In this document: positions 17,761 to 26,240 of the stretch, in pieces | How positions within the stretch are numbered: the first letter of the stretch is position 1 | How the letters are laid out: every line of letters starts with the position of its first letter | NCBI GenBank assembly: GCA_019358855.1 | Contig: JAHHII010000018.1 | Location: forward strand, 1 to 64,000 | Direction of reading: 5' to 3' | Length of the DNA: 64,000 nucleotides | Source of the DNA: Timaviella obliquedivisa GSE-PSE-MK23-08B | GTDB lineage: Bacteria > Cyanobacteriota > Cyanobacteriia > Elainellales > Elainellaceae | Made by a program: the position numbers and the translations under genes | The notes under the pieces: generated by a model | Seen by the model: only the letters and a program-made list of their open reading frames with translations | Told to the model about the DNA's origin: nothing | Databases searched by the model: none

Positions 17761-18624
17761 ATGTCTCAACATCTTTTCATTACCGTTGTTACTCCCACCG
17801 CCGTTGCTGCCAATAACCGAGGTGAAGGCGATGGCAGCACTCTTTCAACTCTACAAAAAATCACTCGTGGCAGTGACCAATATACCACTGTCAGCGCTGA
17901 GGCGATTCGTTGGGGACTGCGTGAATTCTTTCAGAATAGTGATGAAGCCGCAACGAATCGAACATTTAACTCGGATACGGATAAGTACACGCTTAAGAAT
18001 GAACGATTCAGCGCCAAAGACTTTATTGATGATGATTTGTTTGGCTACATGGATGCCAAGAAAGGTAAGGACAATAAAGATGCGACAACCAAGCGGCGAG
18101 GTGCTTTGGAAGTCAGCCGTGCCATTAGCCTTGATTCTTACTGGGGTGATATAGCGTTTGGATCTAAAGGAGGTGAGAAAAACAATACCTCGATTCACAG
18201 TACGGAAGTCCATTGCACAGCTTATCAGTACACTATTGCACTGACTCCAGAGAGTCTGAAAGATCCTAAGCGGGCGATCGCAGCCCTCAATGCAATCTCT
18301 GCAGTCCGTCATGTGGGTGGCAACCATTCACGTTTTCTGTTTGATTTCCGTCCTGAATCAATCGCCATTCGCATCACTGAAGATCCTAGCCCTTGGATTA
18401 TGGATTGCTTCAAGCGGGTTGGGGATGGGGTTGGTTGTACGCGCTTAGTCCGTTTGGTAGAAGTGGGTGATGTAAAAGCTGATGAACTAATTGTGGGTGG
18501 TGAAATTTCTGATAACGTCCTCTACCGCGAACAATTAGAAAAACTAGGTGTGAAAGTTTGTCGCGGTGTGAAAGAGGCGATCGCCCTTGCCAAGGACTCT
18601 CTAAAATCAGGAGTGAAGGTTTAA
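17761..18624 (+). CDS. cas7: Cascade backbone subunit Cas7 (DevR/Cst2 family)
   Basis: This 287-residue RAMP protein would coat the crRNA as a repeated filament. It opens MSQHLFITVVTPTAVAANNRG, followed by GSDQYTTVSAEAIRWGLREF, the conserved DevR/Cst2 start. The segment TTKRRGALEVSRAISLDSYWGD and the glycine-bearing AISAVRHVGGNHSRFLFDF are characteristic of this Cas7 group. It follows cas8 after a 42-base gap containing a CGAGGAAC-type ribosome site. Its stop shares an A with the cas5 start (TAATG). DevR is part of the Myxococcus dev locus, which gives the MYXAN subtype its name. Confidence 0.9.
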   Translation: MSQHLFITVVTPTAVAANNRGEGDGSTLSTLQKITRGSDQYTTVSAEAIRWGLREFFQNSDEAATNRTFNSDTDKYTLKNERFSAKDFIDDDLFGYMDAKKGKDNKDATTKRRGALEVSRAISLDSYWGDIAFGSKGGEKNNTSIHSTEVHCTAYQYTIALTPESLKDPKRAIAALNAISAVRHVGGNHSRFLFDFRPESIAIRITEDPSPWIMDCFKRVGDGVGCTRLVRLVEVGDVKADELIVGGEISDNVLYREQLEKLGVKVCRGVKEAIALAKDSLKSGVKV

Positions 18625-19292
18625 TGCAGCTCTACTTGGATTGCCCCTGCACAAGCTTTCCTAGAAGCTTTGCACGAGACTTTAAGGAAACCTATCGCTA
18701 TCCACCACCATCAACAGTTTATGGACTGCTGCTATCGCTCGTAGGCGAAGTGAATATGCTAGCTCATGCAGGGGTGAAGTTGGCGATCGGTATCATTGGT
18801 AATGATCCACCAATTTCTCGCATTGTTCGCAAGCAGCGTCATCATAAATTTAGTGTCAAGCATCTAGGAACCTACCCTTCTAGCCAGTTTTCTAAGCCAA
18901 ATCATCATGAACTTCTAACGGACGTGCAATTTGTTGTACGTATCGATTCGAGTAATGAAGCTGCAACAGTGAAGTTGATAGAGCGAGTGGCGATCGCACT
19001 ATCGACACCAGAACAAATTACTCGATTTGGGGGACTAAGTTTAGGGGAGTCTTGGGCGATGCTGAACGGAGTGCGACGCTATCGTGAAACAGATGGTATG
19101 GTTCGCTGGTTGATGAAGGATCGGCGTGGATTAGTTGGTTTACCCGTTTGGATTAATCGCCAAACAACACAGGGTACGTTTCAGCGATTTTCATTCAACC
19201 ATGACCTGACTGATGATTGTTGGGTCAGTATTGTTCCACCCATTGAGCCTGAAAAACCTGAAAAGAAGAAAACAAAGACGGAGAGTAAGTAA
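18624..19292 (+). CDS. cas5: Cascade subunit Cas5 (DevS-like)
   Basis: This 222-residue RAMP protein caps the 5' handle end of the crRNA. The Cas5 start is clear: MQLYLDCPCTSFPRSFARDF followed by TYRYPPPSTVYGLLLSLVGE. The P.PS...G.L..L.G pattern defines the family. Later, FGGLSLGESWAMLNGVRRY matches the DevS group. The ATG overlaps the cas7 stop as TAATG; a frame extending back to 18558 would run deep into cas7 and is not needed. The C-terminus ends in a lysine-rich tail (EKKKTKTESK). It is the last Cascade gene before the toxin-antitoxin insert. Confidence 0.88.
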   Translation: MQLYLDCPCTSFPRSFARDFKETYRYPPPSTVYGLLLSLVGEVNMLAHAGVKLAIGIIGNDPPISRIVRKQRHHKFSVKHLGTYPSSQFSKPNHHELLTDVQFVVRIDSSNEAATVKLIERVAIALSTPEQITRFGGLSLGESWAMLNGVRRYRETDGMVRWLMKDRRGLVGLPVWINRQTTQGTFQRFSFNHDLTDDCWVSIVPPIEPEKPEKKKTKTESK

Positions 19293-19368
19293 GAGGCGCG
19301 CGCTATTGGGAGAGATCCAGCTAGACTTAGCCGCAGGCAATGAACCCAAATCGACGTTATATTTAGAG

Positions 19369-19398
19369 CCGCAGGAGAACCTTTGGAGTTTCCTGCGG
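19369..19398. other. Hairpin between cas5 and the antitoxin gene
   Basis: The inverted repeat CCGCAGGA (19369-19376) and TCCTGCGG (19391-19398) encloses a 14-base loop. It lies in the 122-base gap separating the cascade genes from the toxin-antitoxin pair. No T-run follows, so it is not a standard terminator. It may attenuate, process or protect mRNA at the junction. Confidence 0.45.
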
Positions 19399-19414
19399 TC
19401 AGCCCACTCACGAT

Positions 19415-19675
19415 ATGACCATGGCTTCAACCCCCGTTGTATTTGTCACATCCGATCGCGCGATCGCCCTCCCTCCAGAGATTCAGGCAACCCTGCAACC
19501 GGGGGATGAGTACTTGGTGTGGCAGACAGACGACACAATTTTGCTAAAAAAGGTGCAGAAGCCAATGGCGATCGCTGACATTAGAGCCAAGGTAAAAGCT
19601 TTAGGCACCGATCCTGAGGAGCCAACATTGGAAGAACTCAGCCAGATCGTTCACGACGTTCATCAGCAAAGCTAA
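19415..19675 (+). CDS. AbrB/SpoVT-type antitoxin
   Basis: This 86-residue protein has an N-terminal swapped-hairpin AbrB-like DNA-binding fold. SDRAIALPPEIQATLQPGDEYLVWQ matches the usual ..v.LP..i...L..Gd.y.v pattern. The C-terminal helical tail (AIADIRAKVKALG, TLEELSQIVHDVHQ) is where such antitoxins grip their toxin. Starts at ATG 19415 and ATG 19421 are both possible. The gene lies five bases ahead of a PIN-domain toxin frame, the classic antitoxin-then-toxin order, and both sit inside the cas operon. It may autoregulate its promoter. It remains intact although the toxin frame is broken. Confidence 0.82.
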   Translation: MTMASTPVVFVTSDRAIALPPEIQATLQPGDEYLVWQTDDTILLKKVQKPMAIADIRAKVKALGTDPEEPTLEELSQIVHDVHQQS

Positions 19676-19679
19676 GCTT

Positions 19680-20090
19680 ATGCGCGTCGTCTTGGATACG
19701 AATATCTAGTTATCAAGACTGCTGTGGGGTGGAGTCCCTGACCAAATTCTTCAACTCGTGGAACAGGTTGAGATCGAAGCGATCGGCTCAGAGGAAATTC
19801 TAGATGAATTGCAAAAAACATTGCAGCGACCTAAGCTGCAAAAACGATTAAAGCAGTTGGAAATAGCTGCTGATTCTGTCATGTTAATTGTCCAGCAAGT
19901 GATGACAGTTGTCCGTATTGAGATATTAAAAGTTTCGGGTTTGCGTGACCCTAAAGATGCCATCATCGTCGCCTCAGCCGTTTCAGGTCATGCAGATTTA
20001 ATTGCTACAGGTGATCAAGATTTATTAGTTTTAAGAAAGTTTTCTAGAATTCAGATTCTATCTCCCAAAGATTTTTTAGCGGAAAAATAG
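19680..20090 (+). pseudogene. PIN-domain toxin interrupted by an in-frame TAG
   Basis: From ATG 19680 the frame reads MRVVLDTNI, then TAG at 19707-19709, then LSRLLWGGVPDQILQLVEQ. It stays open to the end, giving about 136 residues in all. LDTN carries the first catalytic aspartate of PIN ribonucleases. GLRDPKDAIIVASAVSGHAD and LIATGDQDLL carry the later acidic residues. Related proteins usually have tryptophan or another large residue where the TAG falls, so a single base change would explain it. An internal GTG at 19758 could start a fragment, but it would lack the first aspartate. The toxin should be inactive unless the TAG is read through. Confidence 0.85.
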
Positions 20091-20165
20091 TAATTTTGTA
20101 CGCGGAAGCTATTTTGCAGGATTAGTCACGCATGGTGGAATCAGTTAACTTTTACTGGAGACACC

Positions 20166-21842
20166 GTGACCACTATTGAACCATTTAGTTTTTCTACTGT
20201 TCACGAATCTGTTCCGACTCTTCGAGTCTCAGCACTTCATGCGTTTGCGTACTGTCCGCGTTTATTTTATCTCGAAGAGGTGGAGGAACTGTACACACAA
20301 GATGCTGCGGTATTTGCAGGGCGAAGGCTGCATGTAGATTTGGAGAAAAAAGAGGATGAGGAATGGGAAGATCTATTTTTGGAGAACGCTGAGCTAGGGC
20401 TGCGAGGACGAGTGGATGCATTACGATCGCGCGATGGACAAACAATTCCCTATGAGCATAAGCGCGGTCGTTGTCATCGCGATGACAATCAGCAGCCCCA
20501 GGCATGGGCAAGCGATCGCCTCCAAATTCTTGCCTATGCGTACTTGATTGAAATGGCGCTGGGCATTCCGGTTCAAGAAGGTCGGATTCGTTATCACGCA
20601 GATAATACGATGGTTCATGTGCCGTTGAATGAGGCAGGGAAGGCGGATGTGCGAGAGGCGATCGCGCGTGCAAGAGAACTTAGCTTATCCACTCATCGTC
20701 CACCTGTAACCGAGAATGAGCGGATGTGCGCGCGTTGTTCTCTGTCGCCTGTTTGTTTACCAGAGGAGGCTCGGTTAGCTCATGATAAGGAGTGGCAGCC
20801 TGTACGATTGTTTCCAGAAGATGACGATCGCTTAATTTTGCATGTGCTGGAACCAGGAACGAGTGTGGGTAAAACGGGGGAGCAAATTAAGATTAAGCGT
20901 CGAGATCAACCTGATGAAAAGGTGGCGGCTCGACAGGTCGGACAGGTCGTGCTTCATAGTTATTCGCAGATTTCGACTCAGGCGCTTTATTTTTGTGCAT
21001 CTCAAGATATTGGGGTGCATTTTGTGTCAGGTGGAGGACGCTATTTAGGAAGTTTGGATCGTCGGCAAGGGAGCATTCAGCGGCGGATTCGGCAGTATGG
21101 GGCGTTGAGTAATCCGGAGACTTGTTTAGCTCTAGCACGACGGCTGGTCGTTTGCCGAGGAAAGGGTCAGCGGAAGTTTTTGATGCGGGGGCAGCGGGGA
21201 ATGGCAGAGATTCCTGAGAAGCTGGTAGAGGCGATCGCTCAGATGAAAGCGGTGCTAAAGCAAGTGACGAGTGCAAAATCTCTGGAGTCCCTGTTGGAAT
21301 TTGAGGGGAATTTAGCGGCACTGTATTTTGGGGCGCTGCCTGAACTGATTTCTGAACAAGTTGATACGGCACTGCGGTTTAAGCATCGGAATCGCCGTCC
21401 ACCCAAAGATCGATTTAATGCGCTGTTGAGTTTTGGCTATGCGCTGTTGTTAAAAGATGTCATGAATGCAGTGTTGGTGGTGGGATTGGAGCCTGCCTTG
21501 GGCTTTTATCATCAGCCTCGGACGCAAGCGCCGCCGTTGGCGTTGGATTTGATGGAAATTTTTCGGGTGCCGTTGGTTGACTTGCCGATTATGGGTTCGG
21601 TGAATCGGGGGCAGTGGGACGTGGATGCGGATTTTACGGTGCGGGGTGAGCAAGTGTGGCTCAGTGACAGTGGGCGACGAAAGTTTGTAAGTTTGTATGA
21701 ACGCCGCAAGGAGGAAACTTGGAAGCATCCGATGACGGGCTATTCGTTGACATATCGACGCTTGTTGGAATTAGAGGTGCGGTTATTGGAGAAAGAGTGG
21801 TCGGGGGAGGGGGGATTGTTTGCGCAGTTGATTTTGCGTTGA
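20166..21842 (+). CDS. cas4-cas1: Cas4-Cas1 fusion, CRISPR adaptation nuclease/integrase
   Basis: This 558-residue fusion is characteristic of MYXAN-type systems. Residues 1-205 are Cas4, which trims prespacers. The iron-sulphur cysteines are C30 (YCPRLFY) and C188/C191/C197 (MCARCSLSPVC). The RecB-type nuclease residues lie in GRVDALR (D84) and YEHKRGR (E97, K99). Residues 215-558 are Cas1, the spacer integrase. Its metal ligands are E380 in EFEGNLAALYF, H449 in GFYHQPR and D461/E464 in LDLMEIF. Start GTG 20166 has GGAG six bases upstream. It follows the broken toxin by 75 bases and precedes cas2 by 36. Fusion couples PAM-aware trimming to integration; all key residues look intact. Confidence 0.95.
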   Translation: MTTIEPFSFSTVHESVPTLRVSALHAFAYCPRLFYLEEVEELYTQDAAVFAGRRLHVDLEKKEDEEWEDLFLENAELGLRGRVDALRSRDGQTIPYEHKRGRCHRDDNQQPQAWASDRLQILAYAYLIEMALGIPVQEGRIRYHADNTMVHVPLNEAGKADVREAIARARELSLSTHRPPVTENERMCARCSLSPVCLPEEARLAHDKEWQPVRLFPEDDDRLILHVLEPGTSVGKTGEQIKIKRRDQPDEKVAARQVGQVVLHSYSQISTQALYFCASQDIGVHFVSGGGRYLGSLDRRQGSIQRRIRQYGALSNPETCLALARRLVVCRGKGQRKFLMRGQRGMAEIPEKLVEAIAQMKAVLKQVTSAKSLESLLEFEGNLAALYFGALPELISEQVDTALRFKHRNRRPPKDRFNALLSFGYALLLKDVMNAVLVVGLEPALGFYHQPRTQAPPLALDLMEIFRVPLVDLPIMGSVNRGQWDVDADFTVRGEQVWLSDSGRRKFVSLYERRKEETWKHPMTGYSLTYRRLLELEVRLLEKEWSGEGGLFAQLILR

Positions 21843-21878
21843 GGGGTGAACGAACTGTAATCAGAGGAATTGTTAGCC

Positions 21879-22172
21879 ATGGGAGAGTCTCAGAACTGGT
21901 ATTTGATTTGCTATGACATTCGCGATCCGAAGCGATGGAGGAAGGCTTATAAACTTTTACAGGGTTATGGAGAATCTGTACAATTGTCGATTTTTCGGTG
22001 TCGGTTGACTCAGCGCGATCGGGAGAAGTTGCGATGGGAGTTAGAGCAAATTTTGGAGGTGGAAGATAGTTTGTTGTTAGCAGGGTTATGTCATCGTTGT
22101 GTAGAGCGTGTAGAGAAGTGTAATCGTCCCAGTGCCTGGGTGGTCAATGATGTGGGGTATCGATTGGTTTAA
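21879..22172 (+). CDS. cas2: CRISPR adaptation protein Cas2
   Basis: This 97-residue protein has the Cas2 ferredoxin-like pattern: NWYLICYDIRDPKRWRKAYK with the conserved aspartates of YDI.D, then GESVQLSIFRCRLTQRD, RCVERVEKC and VVNDVGYRLV. It bridges two Cas1 dimers in the integration complex. ATG 21879 is chosen because AGAGGA lies ten bases upstream; the in-frame TTG at 21870 would sit on top of the ribosome site. It is the last cas gene, 257 bases before the first repeat. Confidence 0.92.
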   Translation: MGESQNWYLICYDIRDPKRWRKAYKLLQGYGESVQLSIFRCRLTQRDREKLRWELEQILEVEDSLLLAGLCHRCVERVEKCNRPSAWVVNDVGYRLV

Positions 22173-22279
22173 GCAGGGATCTGTGGATGAGACAGATGTG
22201 AAGGACAGTTGATTCTCATATCCCTTACAGAGGCTAGGGTTGAAGGTTTATTATGGTTGTAGTGGTGCTTGTGTTCCTT

Positions 22280-22305
22280 AAAACCTCCTGCGAGGAAAGG
22301 TTTTT
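22280..22305 (+). terminator. Probable terminator of the cas operon
   Basis: AAAACCT (22280-22286) pairs with AGGTTTT (22298-22304). An inner CCT/AGG stem and a short loop lie between, and the downstream arm runs into a T-rich end. It sits about 108 bases after cas2 and would separate cas mRNA from array transcription. Confidence 0.55.
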
Positions 22306-22429
22306 ATAGAGTTTGTATGGATGCTTTATCAATTTTCAAGTGGGATTACCCCCGTTATTTCCAAACTGCGATAAGATTCTTGCAGAACCTGCTAGGGAGT
22401 ATTCTGCCATGGAGGTTTTGATGATCGCC
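22306..22429 (+). promoter_or_regulatory. Putative CRISPR leader
   Basis: These 124 bases lie between the putative cas terminator and the first repeat on the cas2 side. Leader placement here is supported by the position next to cas1/cas2, by the only mutated repeat lying near the opposite end, and by repeat polarity (hairpin with GUAA loop on the plus strand). I could not assign a clear -35/-10 pair. Confidence 0.5.
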
Positions 22430-25144
22430 GTGAGCGAACCTTTGATGCCGTAAGGCGTTGAGCACTCGATGCGGTTTCTGGGGTTAAGCCCCTAGAAGTG
22501 TGAGCGAACCTTTGATGCCGTAAGGCGTTGAGCACTGTACCCTGGAAATGTAACGGAGTATCGCTTAAAAAGTGAGCGAACCTTTGATGCCGTAAGGCGT
22601 TGAGCACAGGAAGATTCTCTCCCAAGGCTCCCTCTCCGCCGAAGTGAGCGAACCTTTGATGCCGTAAGGCGTTGAGCACATGTCACCAGGCTTGAAGGTG
22701 TCATAGGTTTTTAGTGAGCGAACCTTTGATGCCGTAAGGCGTTGAGCACGCGAAAGCGGCTCAGGCTGATGCCCAAGAAGAAATGTGAGCGAACCTTTGA
22801 TGCCGTAAGGCGTTGAGCACAAGCTAGGGAATCAGGGCAAGTATTCCAAGGGGGAGTGAGCGAACCTTTGATGCCGTAAGGCGTTGAGCACATCTCTTGG
22901 CAGATAGTTGCGTATCGCGTTTCATTACCGTGAGCGAACCTTTGATGCCGTAAGGCGTTGAGCACTGGCGGGGATCTCAACCCGACGCGGCTGACCTTCA
23001 GTGAGCGAACCTTTGATGCCGTAAGGCGTTGAGCACCTTTGAACGGCACCCACATCAATTCGCAAAGCTCCGTGAGCGAACCTTTGATGCCGTAAGGCGT
23101 TGAGCACAGGGCGATCGGACAGATGCAGAGCGGTTGGACGATCGCGTGAGCGAACCTTTGATGCCGTAAGGCGTTGAGCACCACGTCGGGGATTTAATCG
23201 CGGGTCATCCCGTGACTGGTGAGCGAACCTTTGATGCCGTAAGGCGTTGAGCACTACCCGTCTGTTTCTAATACTTCCATAGAAGAAACGTGAGCGAACC
23301 TTTGATGCCGTAAGGCGTTGAGCACCATATTTTGGGCTACGGAATTAATAAGGAGGGCAATCAGTGAGCGAACCTTTGATGCCGTAAGGCGTTGAGCACG
23401 TTAAATTCATTGAATACGCCTTTTAACGACGATGAAGTGAGCGAACCTTTGATGCCGTAAGGCGTTGAGCACTGTGTGTAGTATGCTATGTACTAGCCAA
23501 AGAAATTTTGTGAGCGAACCTTTGATGCCGTAAGGCGTTGAGCACCCAGGTATTGTATTGGTGTTAAAATAAAACCATGGATCGTGAGCGAACCTTTGAT
23601 GCCGTAAGGCGTTGAGCACCCTCCCAATGGCTAAAGTGATTGGGAAAAACACCCTCGTGAGCGAACCTTTGATGCCGTAAGGCGTTGAGCACTTATTTCA
23701 GCACCTTTATATTCGAGTTTTAAGCCGTGAGTGAGCGAACCTTTGATGCCGTAAGGCGTTGAGCACAACTAATCCGTGAATTACTTTTTTTTGTTCTTCG
23801 TTCGGTGAGCGAACCTTTGATGCCGTAAGGCGTTGAGCACTTGGAGATATTACTTGAATTAATTGATGACAAAGAAAAGTGAGCGAACCTTTGATGCCGT
23901 AAGGCGTTGAGCACTTTAAGGAATCGCCTGAGGGATTAGGTTTTGCGCCGTGAGCGAACCTTTGATGCCGTAAGGCGTTGAGCACGCTCTGTATTAGTTT
24001 TTTGTGTTAGCAGCTTAAGCGAGTGAGCGAACCTTTGATGCCGTAAGGCGTTGAGCACAGCTTGATAAAAACGTAGTCCTCCCTCAATAATTAAATGTGA
24101 GCGAACCTTTGATGCCGTAAGGCGTTGAGCACAGGAATATCGATACTGAGGACTGTCGCAGCCTCTTTGTGAGCGAACCTTTGATGCCGTAAGGCGTTGA
24201 GCACTTCAAGCCCATCGCCTTGATGGCGGCGACTTCTCCAGGTGAGCGAACCTTTGATGCCGTAAGGCGTTGAGCACATGCCTTCAGGGTTCTTCAGTTC
24301 CCAGTAGTTCTTTGTGAGCGAACCTTTGATGCCGTAAGGCGTTGAGCACAATCTACAGAAATTGCGATCGCGCTACCCTGATGGATGTGAGCGAACCTTT
24401 GATGCCGTAAGGCGTTGAGCACAGTACTTCTTCATCGCCGATCGCCCCTATCGGGTTGGTGAGCGAACCTTTGATGCCGTAAGGCGTTGAGCACACCTCT
24501 ATCAGGAGTCCGCGATCGTTCGCAATGCTTGTGAGCGAACCTTTGATGCCGTAAGGCGTTGAGCACAAGTTCAGTGGCACACACTTTACACGGTTGCTCC
24601 TGTGAGCGAACCTTTGATGCCGTAAGGCGTTGAGCACATTTCAGCAGGCTTCTTGCCACTGGCGATCGCCCCCTGTGAGCGAACCTTTGATGCCGTAAGG
24701 CGTTGAGCACGTTGAATTATCCAAGTATTGTTAAGTCACGGCAGTTGTGAGCGAACCTTTGATGCCGTAAGGCGTTGAGCACCATATCTACCCTGAGTAG
24801 CCCCTGTTCATCCTGTAGTGAGCGAACCTTTGATGCCGTAAGGCGTTGAGCACGAGGATTTCAGGAAAGCTGGAGCGTCGGTGACCGTGTGAGCTAACCT
24901 TTGATGCCGTAAGGCGTTGAGCACCACGTAAAAACTGCGTACAAGCCCGCTCTTCCGTAATGGTGAGCGAACCTTTGATGCCGTAAGGCGTTGAGCACAA
25001 GACACGATTTGATTTTCGCCTTGAAGAATTCGAGCTTGTGAGCGAACCTTTGATGCCGTAAGGCGTTGAGCACATGCCTTCAGGGTTCTTCAGTTCCCAG
25101 TAGTTCTTGTGAGCGAACCTTTGATGCCGTAAGGCGTTGAGCAC
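22430..25144 (+). CRISPR. CRISPR array, 38 repeats and 37 spacers
   Basis: The repeat is 36 bp, starting GTGAGCGAACCTTTGATG and ending GTAAGGCGTTGAGCAC. The first copy is 22430-22465 and the last 25109-25144. Spacers are 34-39 bp. All repeats are identical apart from copy 35 (24889-24924), where G to T at 24895 gives GTGAGCTAACC. On the plus strand the repeat RNA can fold as AUGCC-GUAA-GGCGU. A Cas6 cut within the 3' base of that stem would leave an eight-base handle UUGAGCAC, so transcription is probably plus-strand, away from cas2. Spacer 26 (24278-24313) and spacer 37 (25074-25108) are the same sequence, the former one T longer. Spacers at 24350-24386 and 24638-24674 each contain GCGATCGC. 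The array ends 19 bases from the galK stop codon. Confidence 0.99.
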
Positions 25145-25163
25145 ATACCTGGGCGAGTCCGTA

Positions 25164-26237
25164 TCATCGCATGTGTACCATGGGGACTAAAACCTGCCCG
25201 CAATATCCCCTAAGGTTGTACTCAGCGATCGCCTGTTGTGCGATCGCCTCAGCCTTTCCTTCAGCAACGAGCGCGACACAAGCTCCGCCAAATCCGGCTC
25301 CCGTCATTCTTGCACCAAATACATTAGGTAGTGCTTGAAGAATATCAACCAGGGTATCGAGTCCAGCAATCGAGACTTCATAGTCGTCTCGTAAGCTGAT
25401 ATGAGAGGCATTCATTAGTTCGCCAAACTGTTTTGCACTAACACCGTTTTGAGCAGTTAAAACACGGTTGTTTTCAGTGATAACATGACGTGCTCGTTGT
25501 TGGAGAGGAGCAGGCAAATTAGCGATCGCTTCTATGATACTAACATCTCTTAGTGCTAAAACATTTAGCAGTTTAGCGGCTGCTTCACATTCTTCTCGTC
25601 GCTGATTATAGCCGCTTCCTGCTAAAGTACGGGGAATACCGCTGTCCATCACTAGGATTTCAGAGTCGGCAGGAATAGGTAGAATTTTGCGATCGAGCGA
25701 TCGAGTGTCAAGAAATAGCAAGTGCTGGGTATCTGCCAAACTGGACGCCATTTGATCCATAATGCCGCACTGCACTCCAGCATATTGACGTTCGGCTTGT
25801 TGAGCAATTTGGGCAATGCAAACATCATCTAAGCTAAGGTTCAGTAGCGATCGCAATCCTCTTAACATCGCCACTTCTAAAGCCGCACTGCTAGAAAGAC
25901 CAGAGCCAATTGGCACAGTTGAGGTCACAAAAACATTGAGGGGTGGAATTAAAAATCCTTTGGATTGTAGGACGCAAATACAGCCCCATAAATAGCTAGC
26001 AAAACCTTCAGGAATAGGATCAGAGAATGCAATATTAACCCGCTGAGACAGTTCTTGTGAATAAAAGTGGTACTGATTGTCAGCGCTGAATCCTAACGAT
26101 ACGACTGTTTGCTGCGGAATGGCAGTGGGCAACACAAAGCCATCGTTGTAATCGGTATGTTCTCCTAGTAAGTTAACACGTCCTGGTGCGCTGGCTTCAA
26201 CTTCAGGAGCTTGATTAAATATATGCTGAAAATTCAT
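25164..26237 (-). CDS. galK: Galactokinase
   Basis: This 357-residue GHMP-family kinase phosphorylates galactose to galactose-1-phosphate in the Leloir pathway. The galactokinase signature GRVNLLGEHTDYNDGFVLP lies near residues 19-37. The ATP-binding GHMP motif PIGSGLSSSAALEVA is near 109-123. The C-terminal GHMP motif is GARMTGAGFGGACVALV near 319-335. CGIMDQMAS carries the catalytic-base aspartate. Length fits the family. It is the last gene of a minus-strand operon galT, M24-like, galK, starting three bases after the M24-like stop. Its 3' end faces the CRISPR array with only 19 bases between. Confidence 0.95.
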   Translation of the reverse strand: MNFQHIFNQAPEVEASAPGRVNLLGEHTDYNDGFVLPTAIPQQTVVSLGFSADNQYHFYSQELSQRVNIAFSDPIPEGFASYLWGCICVLQSKGFLIPPLNVFVTSTVPIGSGLSSSAALEVAMLRGLRSLLNLSLDDVCIAQIAQQAERQYAGVQCGIMDQMASSLADTQHLLFLDTRSLDRKILPIPADSEILVMDSGIPRTLAGSGYNQRREECEAAAKLLNVLALRDVSIIEAIANLPAPLQQRARHVITENNRVLTAQNGVSAKQFGELMNASHISLRDDYEVSIAGLDTLVDILQALPNVFGARMTGAGFGGACVALVAEGKAEAIAQQAIAEYNLRGYCGQVLVPMVHMR

Positions 26238-26240
26238 TTC

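Noticed and set aside
18558-18623. N-terminal extension of Cas5 inside cas7
   Set aside because: The family start MQLYLDCPC and the TAATG overlap place the start at 18624; the extension is the shifted frame of cas7.
12312-22172. The possibility that this is a CRISPR-guided transposon (CAST) locus
   Set aside because: Cas3, Cas4-Cas1 and Cas2 are all present and no tnsA, tnsB, tnsC or tniQ-like gene lies in the window, so it is an ordinary interference system.
22392-25144. Many minus-strand open frames across the array with repeated peptides such as LNALRHQRFAH and CSTPYGIKGSL
   Set aside because: These are translations of the 36-bp CRISPR repeat in its three frames, not a repeat protein; they have no ribosome sites and break wherever spacers shift the frame.
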